Below, piece by piece: positions 16,583-24,685 of a DNA stretch of 64,000 bases. Position numbers and translations under genes: made by a program. Numbering within the stretch: the stretch's first letter is position 1; each line of letters begins with the position of its first letter. The stretch is taken from positions 62,001-126,000 of the forward strand of contig NZ_JAMFLY010000002.1 in NCBI RefSeq assembly GCF_023502235.1, read 5' to 3'. The notes beneath the pieces were generated by a model. The model was given only the letters and a program-made list of their open reading frames with translations, had not been told where the DNA came from and searched no databases. The stretch comes from Flagellimonas myxillae (GTDB lineage: Bacteria; Bacteroidota; Bacteroidia; Flavobacteriales; Flavobacteriaceae).

Positions 16583-16593
16583 CACATTTGAAT

Positions 16594-16689
16594 TTAATTG
16601 AACAAAATTTTTAATAACCACACAAGACCAGTAATCAAGGCAATACAGATGAGGCAAACGAAAAGAAGCTTGATCACCTTTTTTGCCAT
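16594..16689 (-). CDS. 31-residue single-helix membrane protein
   Basis: ATG 16689 to TAA 16594-16596 encodes MAKKVIKLLFVCLICIALIT followed by GLVWLLKILFN: a basic start and one long hydrophobic helix with two cysteines three residues apart (C12 and C15). It ends 11 bp before the DUF2892 start, on the same strand, and begins about 15 nt after a predicted transcription start that has a Crp-type operator at about -41. The conserved architecture argues that it is a real small protein. Role unknown; perhaps a partner of the DUF2892 protein. Confidence 0.55.
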   Translation of the reverse strand: MAKKVIKLLFVCLICIALITGLVWLLKILFN

Positions 16690-16708
16690 AATCTTCACTT
16701 GGTTATTT

Positions 16709-16753
16709 CAAAATTAGATTAGAGAATCGATATGGGCAGTGACTGTAGTCACT
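16709..16753 (-). promoter_or_regulatory. class II-type Crp operator and promoter
   Basis: AGTGACTGTAGTCACT (16738-16753) is a perfect inverted repeat with the core GTGA-N6-TCAC, the half-site layout of Crp-family operators. On the minus strand a -7 box TAATTTTG (16709-16716) fits TAnnTTTG, and no good -33 box is present. The operator centre lies about 41 bp before the inferred start, the position of class II activation. The regulator gene just upstream has matching recognition residues. Confidence 0.65.
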
Positions 16754-17369
16754 ACTTGTATACCTTAATTTTATTGCCTAATTGCTTTACCAAGCCTTCT
16801 CCCTCCAATTTTTTGAGAGCACGGCTGATAACTTCACGAACCGTTCCAAGCTCATCCGCAATCTGTTGATGGGACATCTGAAGTGGATTTTCTTTTTTCA
16901 ACACTGTCTTTTCCTTTAAATGTTGGTAAAGGCGTATATGAACCTTATCGAACAGTACGTGGTGTATCGTATCCAAAAGCTCGGCATAGCGGCCTTGGTA
17001 TTGCTGAAAGAAAAATCTATTGATATCAGGATGGGCACTGGTCAACGTATGTAATTCCCGAACCGGAAGAAGAAGCACCTGAGTATCTTCTTCGGTAACT
17101 GCAAAAACTTGGCTAGGCTCATTATTGATACTTGCCGAAAATGACATAATGCAACTTTGGTCGGGTTGAATGTAATAGAGCAAAAGCTCCCTATTCTCGT
17201 ATCGGGTAAATACCTTAATAAGTCCTTCTTGAACAAATGGGATGAGTTTTACAAATTGCCCCTCCCTTAGAATTTCGGTGCCCTTTGCGATTTTCTTGGT
17301 AGTGCCCACTTCTGCCAATTTCTGGAACAGCATTTTGTGGGTCGATACGCTTTTGTGTTCGGGTTTCAT
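16752..17369 (-). CDS. Crp/Fnr-family transcriptional regulator
   Basis: 205 residues: a cyclic-nucleotide-binding-like beta-barrel (~20-125), a dimer helix (~125-150) and a winged helix (~165-205; MSHQQIADELGTVREVISRALKKLEGEGLV). There is no N-terminal cysteine cluster, so it is not an Fnr-type iron-sulfur sensor. In the recognition helix R178, E179 and R183 have the spacing of the Crp residues R180, E181 and R185 that read GTGA. A perfect GTGA-N6-TCAC repeat overlaps its stop codon and precedes the next small operon, which it probably activates. The effector is unknown. Confidence 0.85.
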   Translation of the reverse strand: MKPEHKSVSTHKMLFQKLAEVGTTKKIAKGTEILREGQFVKLIPFVQEGLIKVFTRYENRELLLYYIQPDQSCIMSFSASINNEPSQVFAVTEEDTQVLLLPVRELHTLTSAHPDINRFFFQQYQGRYAELLDTIHHVLFDKVHIRLYQHLKEKTVLKKENPLQMSHQQIADELGTVREVISRALKKLEGEGLVKQLGNKIKVYK

Positions 17370-17412
17370 TGTTCAGATTTGGAAGAAGAATTCATCCATA
17401 GTAAATATAAAA

Positions 17413-17444
17413 AAACCGCCCCAGAGTGAACTTTGGGACGGTTT
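17413..17444 (-). terminator. rho-independent terminator of the Asp-rich lipoprotein operon
   Basis: AAACCG pairs with CGGTTT, then CCCA with TGGG and AGT with ACT, small internal mismatches, 32 bases in total. On the minus strand a run of T follows. It lies 72 bp after the stop at 17516. Confidence 0.7.
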
Positions 17445-17515
17445 GCCAGCCTTTCTTTTTCATAGGGGGGTATGTCGATACTTTCAGAAAGGTTTGGGGT
17501 GTATATAAAAGGGGT

Positions 17516-18406
17516 TTATTGTCTTTCAAATGTTAACAGATCGGTTTCCCCGTCGCTGCTCTCATCTATCAGTTCAATCTTTGTGACCGAATAGGATACG
17601 ATGTTCCAATCTTCCGATAGTTCATTGAAATCCTCAGGCGTGGCAAAAAAGATATTGAAATCGATTTCCCCTGTGGTCTGGCCTCCATTGAAATTACCTA
17701 TGGTACAACCGTTCTTAAAGCGAAGCCTATCTTCTCCGTTGATTCGTAAGTCCACTTTGGATTCCCCGTTCTCCAGTTCAATTTCGTGAAGTGTCCACGT
17801 ATCAGGGATATCGGACAAATCGGAAATCGACAGGACCACTTGAATGTTGTTTCCACTGCCCGAGGCTTCCCAGGTACCAGAAAAGCTATCCATGCCCGAG
17901 GTAACAGTAACCGTACCATCCGCTGTAAAATTAAAATCATACCCAGTGAAATTACCCTCCAAATCAGTATCATTACGTTCCAATTTGTCCACGAACCAAT
18001 CCTCACATGCCGTGAGTACTTCTGTAAGTTGGTCGACAGTACAGCTGTCACAATCGTCATCCCCATCATCTTCACTTGAGTTATCATCGTCGGAATCATC
18101 GTCCGAATCGTCATCGATGGTTACTGACCATGTGCCTGTAATGGTGACACTACCATTATCAGCCACCAAACTTCCATCTTCATTAAAACTAAAGCCATAA
18201 CCCTCAAAGTCCGAGGTTTCGTTGGTGCCTGAATCCACAAAGTTCGTTATCGTCCATGGGCCGGCCATTGCCGCATTGCTGATTTCCTCTACATCAGCCT
18301 GCAATTGGGCCAAATTTGCCATTTCATCGCTTTCACTATCGTTGGTACAGGCTATTGCCAATGCTGCTAGTGAAACAAATGTTAGTTTGAAAATGTACTT
18401 TTTCAT
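17516..18406 (-). CDS. Asp-rich surface lipoprotein, lipocalin-like repeats
   Basis: 296 residues. Lipobox LAIAC gives Cys20. Residues ~48-95 (GPWTITNFVDSG...FSFNEDGSLV...ITGTWSV) and ~130-215 (FVDKLERNDTDLEG...FNFTADGTVTV...FSGTWEASG) are two related lipocalin-like units. They are joined by a strongly acidic linker (~97-121, mostly Asp) that ends in CDSC. The second unit is clearly paralogous to the C-terminus of the next gene (18480-19559). An acidic tract of this kind would bind divalent or trivalent cations. It is the second gene of a minus-strand pair facing the sigma/FecR/TonB-receptor module. Confidence 0.7.
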   Translation of the reverse strand: MKKYIFKLTFVSLAALAIACTNDSESDEMANLAQLQADVEEISNAAMAGPWTITNFVDSGTNETSDFEGYGFSFNEDGSLVADNGSVTITGTWSVTIDDDSDDDSDDDNSSEDDGDDDCDSCTVDQLTEVLTACEDWFVDKLERNDTDLEGNFTGYDFNFTADGTVTVTSGMDSFSGTWEASGSGNNIQVVLSISDLSDIPDTWTLHEIELENGESKVDLRINGEDRLRFKNGCTIGNFNGGQTTGEIDFNIFFATPEDFNELSEDWNIVSYSVTKIELIDESSDGETDLLTFERQ

Positions 18407-18479
18407 AGTATTCTTGTTTTGGGTTATAATTATTTGAAAATCGGTAAGTTCACTTTACCGTTTCAGTTATCATTGTTTC

Positions 18480-19559
18480 TTAAATACCGGGGCAGTCACC
18501 TTCGAAACGGAGGCGGTCATCACCCATTCTAAGGTCGACCTCGCTTTCGCTTGGGTCCTGCTCAATTTCATGCAGGTTCCAGGTGGCATTGAAATCGGTC
18601 AAATTGGGAATATTGATGACCACGGATATATTGTTCCCCTCCCCATTGGTCTCCCAGGTGCCCGAAAATGAATCGGAACTTGAATCAGCCGTCAATGTGC
18701 CATCACTTTCAAAATTAAAACGGTAGGAAGCATACAGGTCTTCCAAATCCTGGTCGTTGCGTTCCAATTTATCCACGCCCCAATCGGAGCAGCCAACCAA
18801 AACCTCTGAAAGTTGGTCTGTGGTACAATTATCACAATCATCATCATTGAAGTCGTTGTCATCGTCCTCATCGCAGTCATCCTTGGCGTTGTCCAAAATA
18901 TCCTCTAGTTCATCAAGATTTGAGGCTTGGAGTTCTGTACCATCAAATAATATGACCGTTACCGGGAAGTTGACTTGCACGATATCGTCCTCATCCAGTT
19001 CATCTATGAATTCATATAGGTCCTTATCGTTATTAAAGGTTATGGTATCAATTACCTCGTTATTGGAATTGAATACCGATGCGGTCACAGGATATTTGAT
19101 GTCCGCACATTCAATGTCATCATCGAATTCATTCTCCCCATCGCAATCATCCGTGAAGTCGTCCAATTCATCCAAATCGTTAATGACCAGTTCAGTAAAG
19201 TCACTTAAGACTATAGTGATGGGGAATATGATCTCAAGGATATCCTCGTCATCGTCAAACTCATCAAAAATGTCCTCAATCGTCTCTAAATCCCTGGGGG
19301 AATCCACAATGATTTCAATGCCATCAGCAACAACGGTCACAGGAAGTGCAATGGAAATACAACTCGCGTTGTCAATGATATTGTCATCAGAACCATCCTT
19401 GGTAGCTGTGTTCTGCAATAAACCTGCAATGTTGGAATTGGCCTCAAGGGTCTCCTCTTGGGGGCCTTCAATAAAAACGGATTCTTCCTCACGGCAGGAG
19501 ACCAAGGTCAGGGCCAGAGCAAGAATCATAAGGCTCAATGTTTTCAAAGTGTTTTTCAT
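18480..19559 (-). CDS. Asp-rich surface lipoprotein with two Cys-bounded repeats
   Basis: 359 residues. Lipobox LTLVSC gives Cys22. Two repeats of ~75-80 residues, about 67-140 and 150-230, share the plan C..I..PVT......I..I......DL....DE.D.DDI..I.FP.T..L.D.TEL...(D)LDEL.D..DDC. Then comes an acidic linker with DCDNC, and a C-terminal lipocalin-like domain (WGVDKLERNDQDLED...FSGTWETNGEGNN...WNLHEIEQ) paralogous to the neighbouring lipoprotein. Acidic residues are unusually abundant throughout. The gene is divergent from the sigma factor gene. Surface cation capture is an inference from composition and context. Confidence 0.7.
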   Translation of the reverse strand: MKNTLKTLSLMILALALTLVSCREEESVFIEGPQEETLEANSNIAGLLQNTATKDGSDDNIIDNASCISIALPVTVVADGIEIIVDSPRDLETIEDIFDEFDDDEDILEIIFPITIVLSDFTELVINDLDELDDFTDDCDGENEFDDDIECADIKYPVTASVFNSNNEVIDTITFNNDKDLYEFIDELDEDDIVQVNFPVTVILFDGTELQASNLDELEDILDNAKDDCDEDDDNDFNDDDCDNCTTDQLSEVLVGCSDWGVDKLERNDQDLEDLYASYRFNFESDGTLTADSSSDSFSGTWETNGEGNNISVVINIPNLTDFNATWNLHEIEQDPSESEVDLRMGDDRLRFEGDCPGI

Positions 19560-19676
19560 AGCATTTGTATTTTATGATTGTAGTATTCAGTACTAAAACA
19601 ACCCAAACCCAAAAACTCCTGAAGAAAAACAAAGATTTTTATTTGTTTACTTTTAACCTGAACCCAACCGAACAGT

Positions 19677-20201
19677 TTGAAGAAAGATTTGCGCACGGAT
19701 ATTTGTGAGGATTCCATTTTCAGGGGACTCTATGAACGATTGGCCGATGGCTTGCACGACTATCTCTACTATAAGTATGGGGAAAGACTTGATCCCACTG
19801 ATAAAACACAAGAGGCATTCATTAAACTTTGGGAAAATTGCAAAAAGGTGACTCCCGCAAAGGCGAAGTCCTTTTTATATACGGTTGCCAATAATTTGAT
19901 GCTGAACGAGGTCAAGCATCAAAAAGTGGTATTAAAGTACCAAAACGAAAAGCCCAATGAAGTGACCCATGAGTCGCCCGAGTTTCTTTTGGAGAAAGAG
20001 GAGTACTTTAAAAAATACCAGGAAGTACTTGCAAGCTTGACCGAGGAGCAGCGAACAGCCTTTCTTTTAAATAAAGCGGAAGGCAAAAAACATGGGGAAA
20101 TAGCAGAATTATTGGGGGTCACAAGAAAGGTCGTTGAATATAGGATCTACTCAGCTTTTAAAGTGCTAAAGTCGGAACTGAAAGGTTTTAACATAAAATA
20201 A
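19677..20201 (+). CDS. ECF-type RNA polymerase sigma factor
   Basis: 174 residues. Region 2 is represented by LHDYLYYKYGERLDPTDKTQEAFIKLWENCKKVTPAKAKSFLYTVANN, and region 4 by ASLTEEQRTAFLLNKAEGKKHGEIAELLGVTRKVVEYRI. Only TTG 19677 can serve as start: an in-frame stop lies at 19659-19661 and the next in-frame Met is far inside region 2. It is followed by FecR and a TonB receptor, the standard cell-surface signalling order, so it should direct transcription of the receptor gene and perhaps of the divergent lipoproteins. Confidence 0.9.
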   Translation: MKKDLRTDICEDSIFRGLYERLADGLHDYLYYKYGERLDPTDKTQEAFIKLWENCKKVTPAKAKSFLYTVANNLMLNEVKHQKVVLKYQNEKPNEVTHESPEFLLEKEEYFKKYQEVLASLTEEQRTAFLLNKAEGKKHGEIAELLGVTRKVVEYRIYSAFKVLKSELKGFNIK

Positions 20202-20242
20202 TCAGGAAAAAAGGCAACTCAGTTGTTCCATAATAAAGTAAG

Positions 20243-21160
20243 ATGCGCATGGACAAAGATTACTTGACACAAAAATGGCTTGCCCGGGAGCTGACTCCCG
20301 AGGAAGAAAAGGCATTTGAGGCCCTTGAAGATGTAGCTTTTTTGAAGGGTATTGCAGATGATGCCAAGAATTTCCGTGCCTCACAATTCTCAAAGGCCAA
20401 AACTTATAAGGAATTCAAAGAAACCCTTGATGCCCATAGAAGACCTGTAAAGAAATTGAACTGGGTACGGCCCATGATGCGGATCGCTAGCATCTTTATT
20501 GTTGGACTTGCTGGGTATTATTTCTTTTTCTATGAAAATTTGACCCGTGTTGAGACCCAATTTGGGCAAAAGACTACCGTAGAGCTTCCCGACAATTCCA
20601 TAGTTTCGGTAAATGCGCTATCTGAAATTGCTTATAACGAAACGAAATGGAACGATGATAGGACGATAACATTGGAAGGGGAAGCCTTTTTTGATGTGGC
20701 CAAGGGAAAACAGTTTGTAGTCAGTACACCGAAGGGAGAGGTCACGGTTTTAGGAACAGAGTTCAATGTAAAACAGAGGGGAAGTTTTTTCGAGGTAAAG
20801 TGTTTTGAAGGTACCGTAAGGGTCACTTTAGAACAGCGCGAAACTATACTTAATCAGGGGGACAATATACGCTGGTCCATGGGGGAAATAGAACAAGGCA
20901 AAAACACCTATTCAATTCCCCAATGGACGAAAAACGTCAGTGATTTCCAAAGGGTTGCCATATCCCAAGTATTTTCAGAATTAGAAAGACAATACGGGGT
21001 GAAGGTCACTTTGGAAAAAGTAGACGGTCAACGCTTGTTTACAGGTGGATTTGTGCATGACAACTTGGATAACGCCCTGAAATCGATTACGGTCCCGTTG
21101 AATTTGGACTATGTCATTTTGGAAAACAAAAAAGTCAGGGTGAAGCCACGTGAAAAGTAG
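20243..21160 (+). CDS. FecR-family anti-sigma / signal transducer
   Basis: 305 residues. Short cytoplasmic domain (1-~78, binds the sigma factor), one membrane helix (~79-98; IASIFIVGLAGYYFFF), then the periplasmic FecR domain (TTVELPDNSIVSVNALSEIAY, ITLEGEAFFDVAKGKQFVV, VTVLGTEFNVK) and a C-terminal STN-like secretin domain (ISQVFSELERQYGVKVTLE). It passes a substrate signal from the TonB receptor to the sigma factor. It starts 41 bp after the sigma gene and overlaps the receptor gene by 11 bp. Confidence 0.92.
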   Translation: MRMDKDYLTQKWLARELTPEEEKAFEALEDVAFLKGIADDAKNFRASQFSKAKTYKEFKETLDAHRRPVKKLNWVRPMMRIASIFIVGLAGYYFFFYENLTRVETQFGQKTTVELPDNSIVSVNALSEIAYNETKWNDDRTITLEGEAFFDVAKGKQFVVSTPKGEVTVLGTEFNVKQRGSFFEVKCFEGTVRVTLEQRETILNQGDNIRWSMGEIEQGKNTYSIPQWTKNVSDFQRVAISQVFSELERQYGVKVTLEKVDGQRLFTGGFVHDNLDNALKSITVPLNLDYVILENKKVRVKPREK

Positions 21161-23663
21161 ACTAACTTTTATATTTTTTCTCTTAACCATACTGAGCTGT
21201 ATGCCGTTGACGGCCCAGGAAACCCGTGAAACTAAACCTCTGACCATCATTTTGAATGAGCTTCAAGATCGTTTCGAGGTTCGCTTCAATTATGCCTCTG
21301 ATTTGATTGAGGATATAGGGGTCAAAAACATTGACGATTTTACCAATTTGAGAGATGTCATTAACTTTCTAAATGAAAGTACGGGACTTGATTTTGTCTT
21401 TCTATCTGATAATGTAGTTTCAATTAAAGCAAAATCAACAGTACTTTGCGGCTACATCCGCGATAAGGACACTAATGAGCCACTGTCCTACACTACGGTA
21501 CAGTTCGATGGCAAGGGCACTGTGACCAACGAAGAAGGTTTTTTTGAATTATCCATCAATGATGCTTCCCAAATAGTTCTTATCAGGCATATCGGGCATA
21601 GGACCATCCGAAGGGAAGCACGTTTTTTCAATACCGCCAACTGTGGGGTTATCCATATGGTATCGGATCAGCAAAAATTACCAGAAATAGTACTGTCCCA
21701 TTATTTGATTCGGGGGATGGATAAATTGGACAACGGCTCCTTTCAATTGGATTTTGACCAATTTTCAATTTTACCCGGACTTGTAGAGAAAGACGTACTT
21801 CAGTCAGTTCAGGCATTGCCAGGTATAACCAGTATTGATGAAACGGTTTCGAATATCAATATTAGAGGAGGCAGCAACGACCAGAACTTGATTCTTTGGG
21901 ATAATATCAAAATGTACCAATCCGGTCATTTCTTCGGATTGATTTCCATGTACAATCCCCAAATCACCCAAACGGTAGCCTTGCAAAAAAATGGCACATC
22001 TCCGGCATTCACCGATGGAGTTTCAGGAACTATTGCCATGAGCACTGATAAGAACATCAATCCAAGTTTTAAGGGAAGTCTGGGCATCAATCTAATCGAT
22101 GCGAATGGCTTCATAGATGCACCGATAGGAGAAAATATGTCCGTTCAGGTTGGGGCAAGAAAGGCGATAAGCGATTTTTTTGAGACCCCGACCTATTCTG
22201 AATATTTTGACCGTATCGCCCAAGACACAGAGATTGAATCCAACGATGCTCTGGTCACCAACTCGGATATCGAATTTGATTTCTATGATGTCTCCCTGCG
22301 GTTCTTGTACAGACCCAGTGATAAGGATTTTTTGAGACTGAACTTCATACATACTGCCAACGAAGTCGTTTTCAACGAAAGTGCCGTTATCGCCAATGAT
22401 GAAGAGGTCCGGGAAAGCAGTCTTGACCAAACCAGTATTGCTGGCGGTATTTACTATGAACGAAAATGGAACGACAGATTTGAGACTTATATTGATGTCT
22501 ACGAAACTGATTATAAGTTGAGGGCCATAAACGCGAACGTATTACAAGACCAACGCTTTTTACAGGAGAACATCGTTTCTGAAACGGGTGCACGCTTCGT
22601 AGCTCAAAATGAATTGTACGAGAATCTGGTTTTGCGAAATGGCTATCACTTTGTGGAAACCAAGGTCACCAATCTGGACGATGTTGACGACCCGATTTTT
22701 CGTCGATTGGAGGGCGAGGTACTTAGGACCCACGGGATTTTCACAGAAGTTGACTGGTCCAGTACGAATGGAAACACATCCCTTAACGCAGGGGTCCGCT
22801 TTAACTATCTGGATAAATTCAATAGGCAGCTTTGGGAACCTCGATTGAGTTTCAACCAGCGGTTTTTGGGGCACTTTAATTTGGAGGTTCTGGGAGAGTT
22901 CAAGCATCAAAACACCTCACAAATTATCAACTTTCAGAACGATTTTCTAGGTATCGAAAAAAGACGATGGCAACTTTCCAATAATCTGGACATTCCTGTA
23001 ATACAGAGCAAACAAGGTTCCTTGGGGCTGAGCTATCAAGAATCGGGTTGGTTGATCAATGCCGTAGGATTTTACAAGGAAGTTGATGGTATAACCACAC
23101 AGAGCCAAGGTTTTCTAGATAGTTTTGAATTTATCAGGACATCAGGAAAATATGATGCTTTTGGACTTGATTTTCTTCTTAGAAAGCAGTTGCAAAAATG
23201 GAACTTGTGGTTGAGTTATGGGTATTTGAACAGCACTTACAATTTTGAGGAGTTGACAGAAGTTGAGTTTAGAAGCAATTTTGATACAACCCACTCACTT
23301 ACTTCGGGCATAACCTTTTCAACGTCAAAATTGAACCTAGCACTTGGAGCCAATTGGCGGACGGGAAAACCGTTTACCCCTACGGTTGCTGGGGATGAAA
23401 TCGTTGACGGGGACATCAATTACGGGGTGGCCAATTCGGATGAACTGGAGGATTACTTACGTTTGGATTTCTCTGCAATCTATAAGGTCAAAATTGGAAA
23501 AAAGACCAAGCTGCGAACAGGAATTTCCATTTGGAACCTACTGAATCGCGAGAATCCGATAAACACTTTTTTTAGGGTAAACCCACAAAACGATGCCCAA
23601 CAAATTCTTCAGCAGTCCTTAGGGATTACCCCCAATGCAAGTTTGAGACTTTTATTCAACTAA
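21150..23663 (+). CDS. STN-domain TonB-dependent receptor (signal-transducing)
   Basis: 837 residues with a GTG start at 21150. Signal peptide 1-~22 (ends PLTAQ). The STN domain (~28-90; LTIILNELQDRFEVRFNYAS) contacts FecR. A carboxypeptidase-D-like beta domain (~95-165; LCGYIRDKDTNEPLSY) follows, then the plug (VLQSVQALPGITSIDETVSN, INIRGGSNDQNLILWDN) and a beta-barrel to the end (LRLLFN). No SusD partner gene follows, which argues against a glycan system. With the two divergent Asp-rich lipoproteins and nearby metal genes, uptake of a metal or metal complex is my preferred reading. Confidence 0.88.
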   Translation: MKSRLTFIFFLLTILSCMPLTAQETRETKPLTIILNELQDRFEVRFNYASDLIEDIGVKNIDDFTNLRDVINFLNESTGLDFVFLSDNVVSIKAKSTVLCGYIRDKDTNEPLSYTTVQFDGKGTVTNEEGFFELSINDASQIVLIRHIGHRTIRREARFFNTANCGVIHMVSDQQKLPEIVLSHYLIRGMDKLDNGSFQLDFDQFSILPGLVEKDVLQSVQALPGITSIDETVSNINIRGGSNDQNLILWDNIKMYQSGHFFGLISMYNPQITQTVALQKNGTSPAFTDGVSGTIAMSTDKNINPSFKGSLGINLIDANGFIDAPIGENMSVQVGARKAISDFFETPTYSEYFDRIAQDTEIESNDALVTNSDIEFDFYDVSLRFLYRPSDKDFLRLNFIHTANEVVFNESAVIANDEEVRESSLDQTSIAGGIYYERKWNDRFETYIDVYETDYKLRAINANVLQDQRFLQENIVSETGARFVAQNELYENLVLRNGYHFVETKVTNLDDVDDPIFRRLEGEVLRTHGIFTEVDWSSTNGNTSLNAGVRFNYLDKFNRQLWEPRLSFNQRFLGHFNLEVLGEFKHQNTSQIINFQNDFLGIEKRRWQLSNNLDIPVIQSKQGSLGLSYQESGWLINAVGFYKEVDGITTQSQGFLDSFEFIRTSGKYDAFGLDFLLRKQLQKWNLWLSYGYLNSTYNFEELTEVEFRSNFDTTHSLTSGITFSTSKLNLALGANWRTGKPFTPTVAGDEIVDGDINYGVANSDELEDYLRLDFSAIYKVKIGKKTKLRTGISIWNLLNRENPINTFFRVNPQNDAQQILQQSLGITPNASLRLLFN

Positions 23664-23750
23664 TTTAAATAACCACTAAGGCTACCATTAAACTTGATTT
23701 GACCTAAAAATGGGCCGTTTATGAGACAGCCTTTTAAAATTTAAAGATAT

Positions 23751-23789
23751 ACTGCTAGAGTCTCATTCGTGGTCTCTTGTAGCAGTTTT
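23751..23789 (+). terminator. terminator of the sigma/FecR/receptor operon
   Basis: ACTGCT (23751-23756) pairs with AGCAGT (23781-23786), inner GAG with CTC, followed by TTTTG. It lies about 90 bp after the receptor stop. Confidence 0.65.
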
Positions 23790-23825
23790 GTTTATTAACC
23801 TTTTTCGAGATGAAATTACATCAGG

Positions 23826-23893
23826 GCCTGCCGCATGGTCAGCTTCCATTCTTAGTACATTGTGTGTGAGTTTAAAATCACAGCACGGCAGGC
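23826..23893. other. candidate three-way-junction RNA
   Basis: GCCTGCCG (23826-23833) pairs with CGGCAGGC (23886-23893). The enclosed bases hold two smaller stems, ATGG/CCAT (23835-23838, 23846-23849) and TGTGA/TCACA (23865-23869, 23878-23882). A T7 run follows on the plus strand at about 23902. No promoter is evident. It could be a terminator-linked structured RNA or the remnant of a repeat element. Confidence 0.3.
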
Positions 23894-23914
23894 ATCTCAA
23901 GTTTTTTTGTAACC

Positions 23915-24307
23915 TTATTCCATATCCTTAAGCACCTCTATTATATTACCAAGGGTGTCACATGCAATTACCACTTCATTACGCACAGTGCCCCCAAAAC
24001 CATTCTTGGCAGTAAACTTTGTAGTAACAATAAGAAACGAATCCCTGTCTATGTATGAAGTTTCCAAATGTTTATAGCTTTCAGAGTCATTAAGAGATTG
24101 TTTTATGTATTCCGTCAACTTAATATGGGAGCCATCCCAGGCGCTAAACAGCTTCTGTATATTCTGTTGGTGCTGCTCTTCTTTTGTCAATGGTTTTTCA
24201 GGTTCGCCGTCACAAGTAAAATAGAAAAATATGGATACGCCAAAAACTATGGCGATTAGGTAAATGCATCCTTTTTTAATGTCTTGTTTTTTTGATTTTT
24301 CAGTCAT
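23915..24307 (-). CDS. hypothetical single-helix anchored protein
   Basis: 130 residues from ATG 24307 (an alternative start at 24325 adds six residues). Basic cytoplasmic start, one helix (GCIYLIAIVFGVSIFFYFTC), then a soluble domain: QNIQKLFSAWDGSHIKLTEY, then SLNDSESYKHLETSY and TTKFTAKNGFGGTVRNEVV. That NDxxSYxHxET...KF.(A/G)KN.FGG pattern recurs in small proteins of mobile elements; no function is known. It is divergent from the XRE gene at 24408 with a small inverted repeat between them. Confidence 0.6.
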   Translation of the reverse strand: MTEKSKKQDIKKGCIYLIAIVFGVSIFFYFTCDGEPEKPLTKEEQHQQNIQKLFSAWDGSHIKLTEYIKQSLNDSESYKHLETSYIDRDSFLIVTTKFTAKNGFGGTVRNEVVIACDTLGNIIEVLKDME

Positions 24308-24343
24308 GCTATAGTTATTATTCAAGACAAAAATATCAAAAAT

Positions 24344-24359
24344 AGGTTATATACAACCT
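24344..24359. promoter_or_regulatory. inverted repeat, probable operator of the XRE gene
   Basis: AGGTTATATACAACCT, 14 of 16 positions symmetric, between two divergent genes and about 50 bp before the XRE start. Its size and place fit an autoregulatory operator. Confidence 0.4.
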
Positions 24360-24407
24360 GTTGTAAACAATTCGTTGAATAAACCCTATCGTTTGCAACT
24401 TTGAGTT

Positions 24408-24644
24408 ATGTCAAAGCGTGAACGAAAAAAGGAAATACCAATATTTTGCATTGCATTCGGAAAACACATTAGAGCATTGCGTATAAACAATGGTCTTAGT
24501 ATAGAAGAGATAGCTTTTAAGGCTGGTATTGACGCACAAAATTTAAGAAAATATGAATTGGGAAAGCAAGAAATGAAAATATCAATGCTCAAAAGGATTG
24601 CAGATGCTTTCGAAATTACGGTTTCTGAATTAATGAACTTCTAA
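24408..24644 (+). CDS. XRE-family helix-turn-helix regulator
   Basis: 78 residues, essentially one HTH_3 domain: CIAFGKHIRALRINNGLSIE, then EIAFKAGIDAQNLRKYELGK and ISMLKRIADAFEITVSELMNF. No effector domain. A CAACTTTG box (one mismatch to TAnnTTTG) lies exactly 4 nt before the ATG, suggesting a leaderless mRNA. The gene converges on the ubiquitin-like cassette, with a hairpin between. It may control its divergent neighbour or element functions. Confidence 0.8.
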   Translation: MSKRERKKEIPIFCIAFGKHIRALRINNGLSIEEIAFKAGIDAQNLRKYELGKQEMKISMLKRIADAFEITVSELMNF

Positions 24645-24655
24645 CATAAATCTAA

Positions 24656-24675
24656 CCTCGGTCTTAAGACCGGGG
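24656..24675. terminator. hairpin between convergent genes
   Basis: CCTCGGTC, loop TTAA, GACCGGGG, with one G-T pair, between the XRE gene (+) and the DUF6527 gene (-). There is no T-run on either side, so it would act as a weak bidirectional terminator. Confidence 0.4.
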
Positions 24676-24685
24676 CAAAACATAC

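Noticed and set aside
18757..19596. 279-residue Ser-rich open frame on the plus strand
   Set aside because: It is the complement of the Asp-rich lipoprotein gene. Long runs of Asp codons leave the opposite strand free of stops and give Ser-rich translation. It has no family character.
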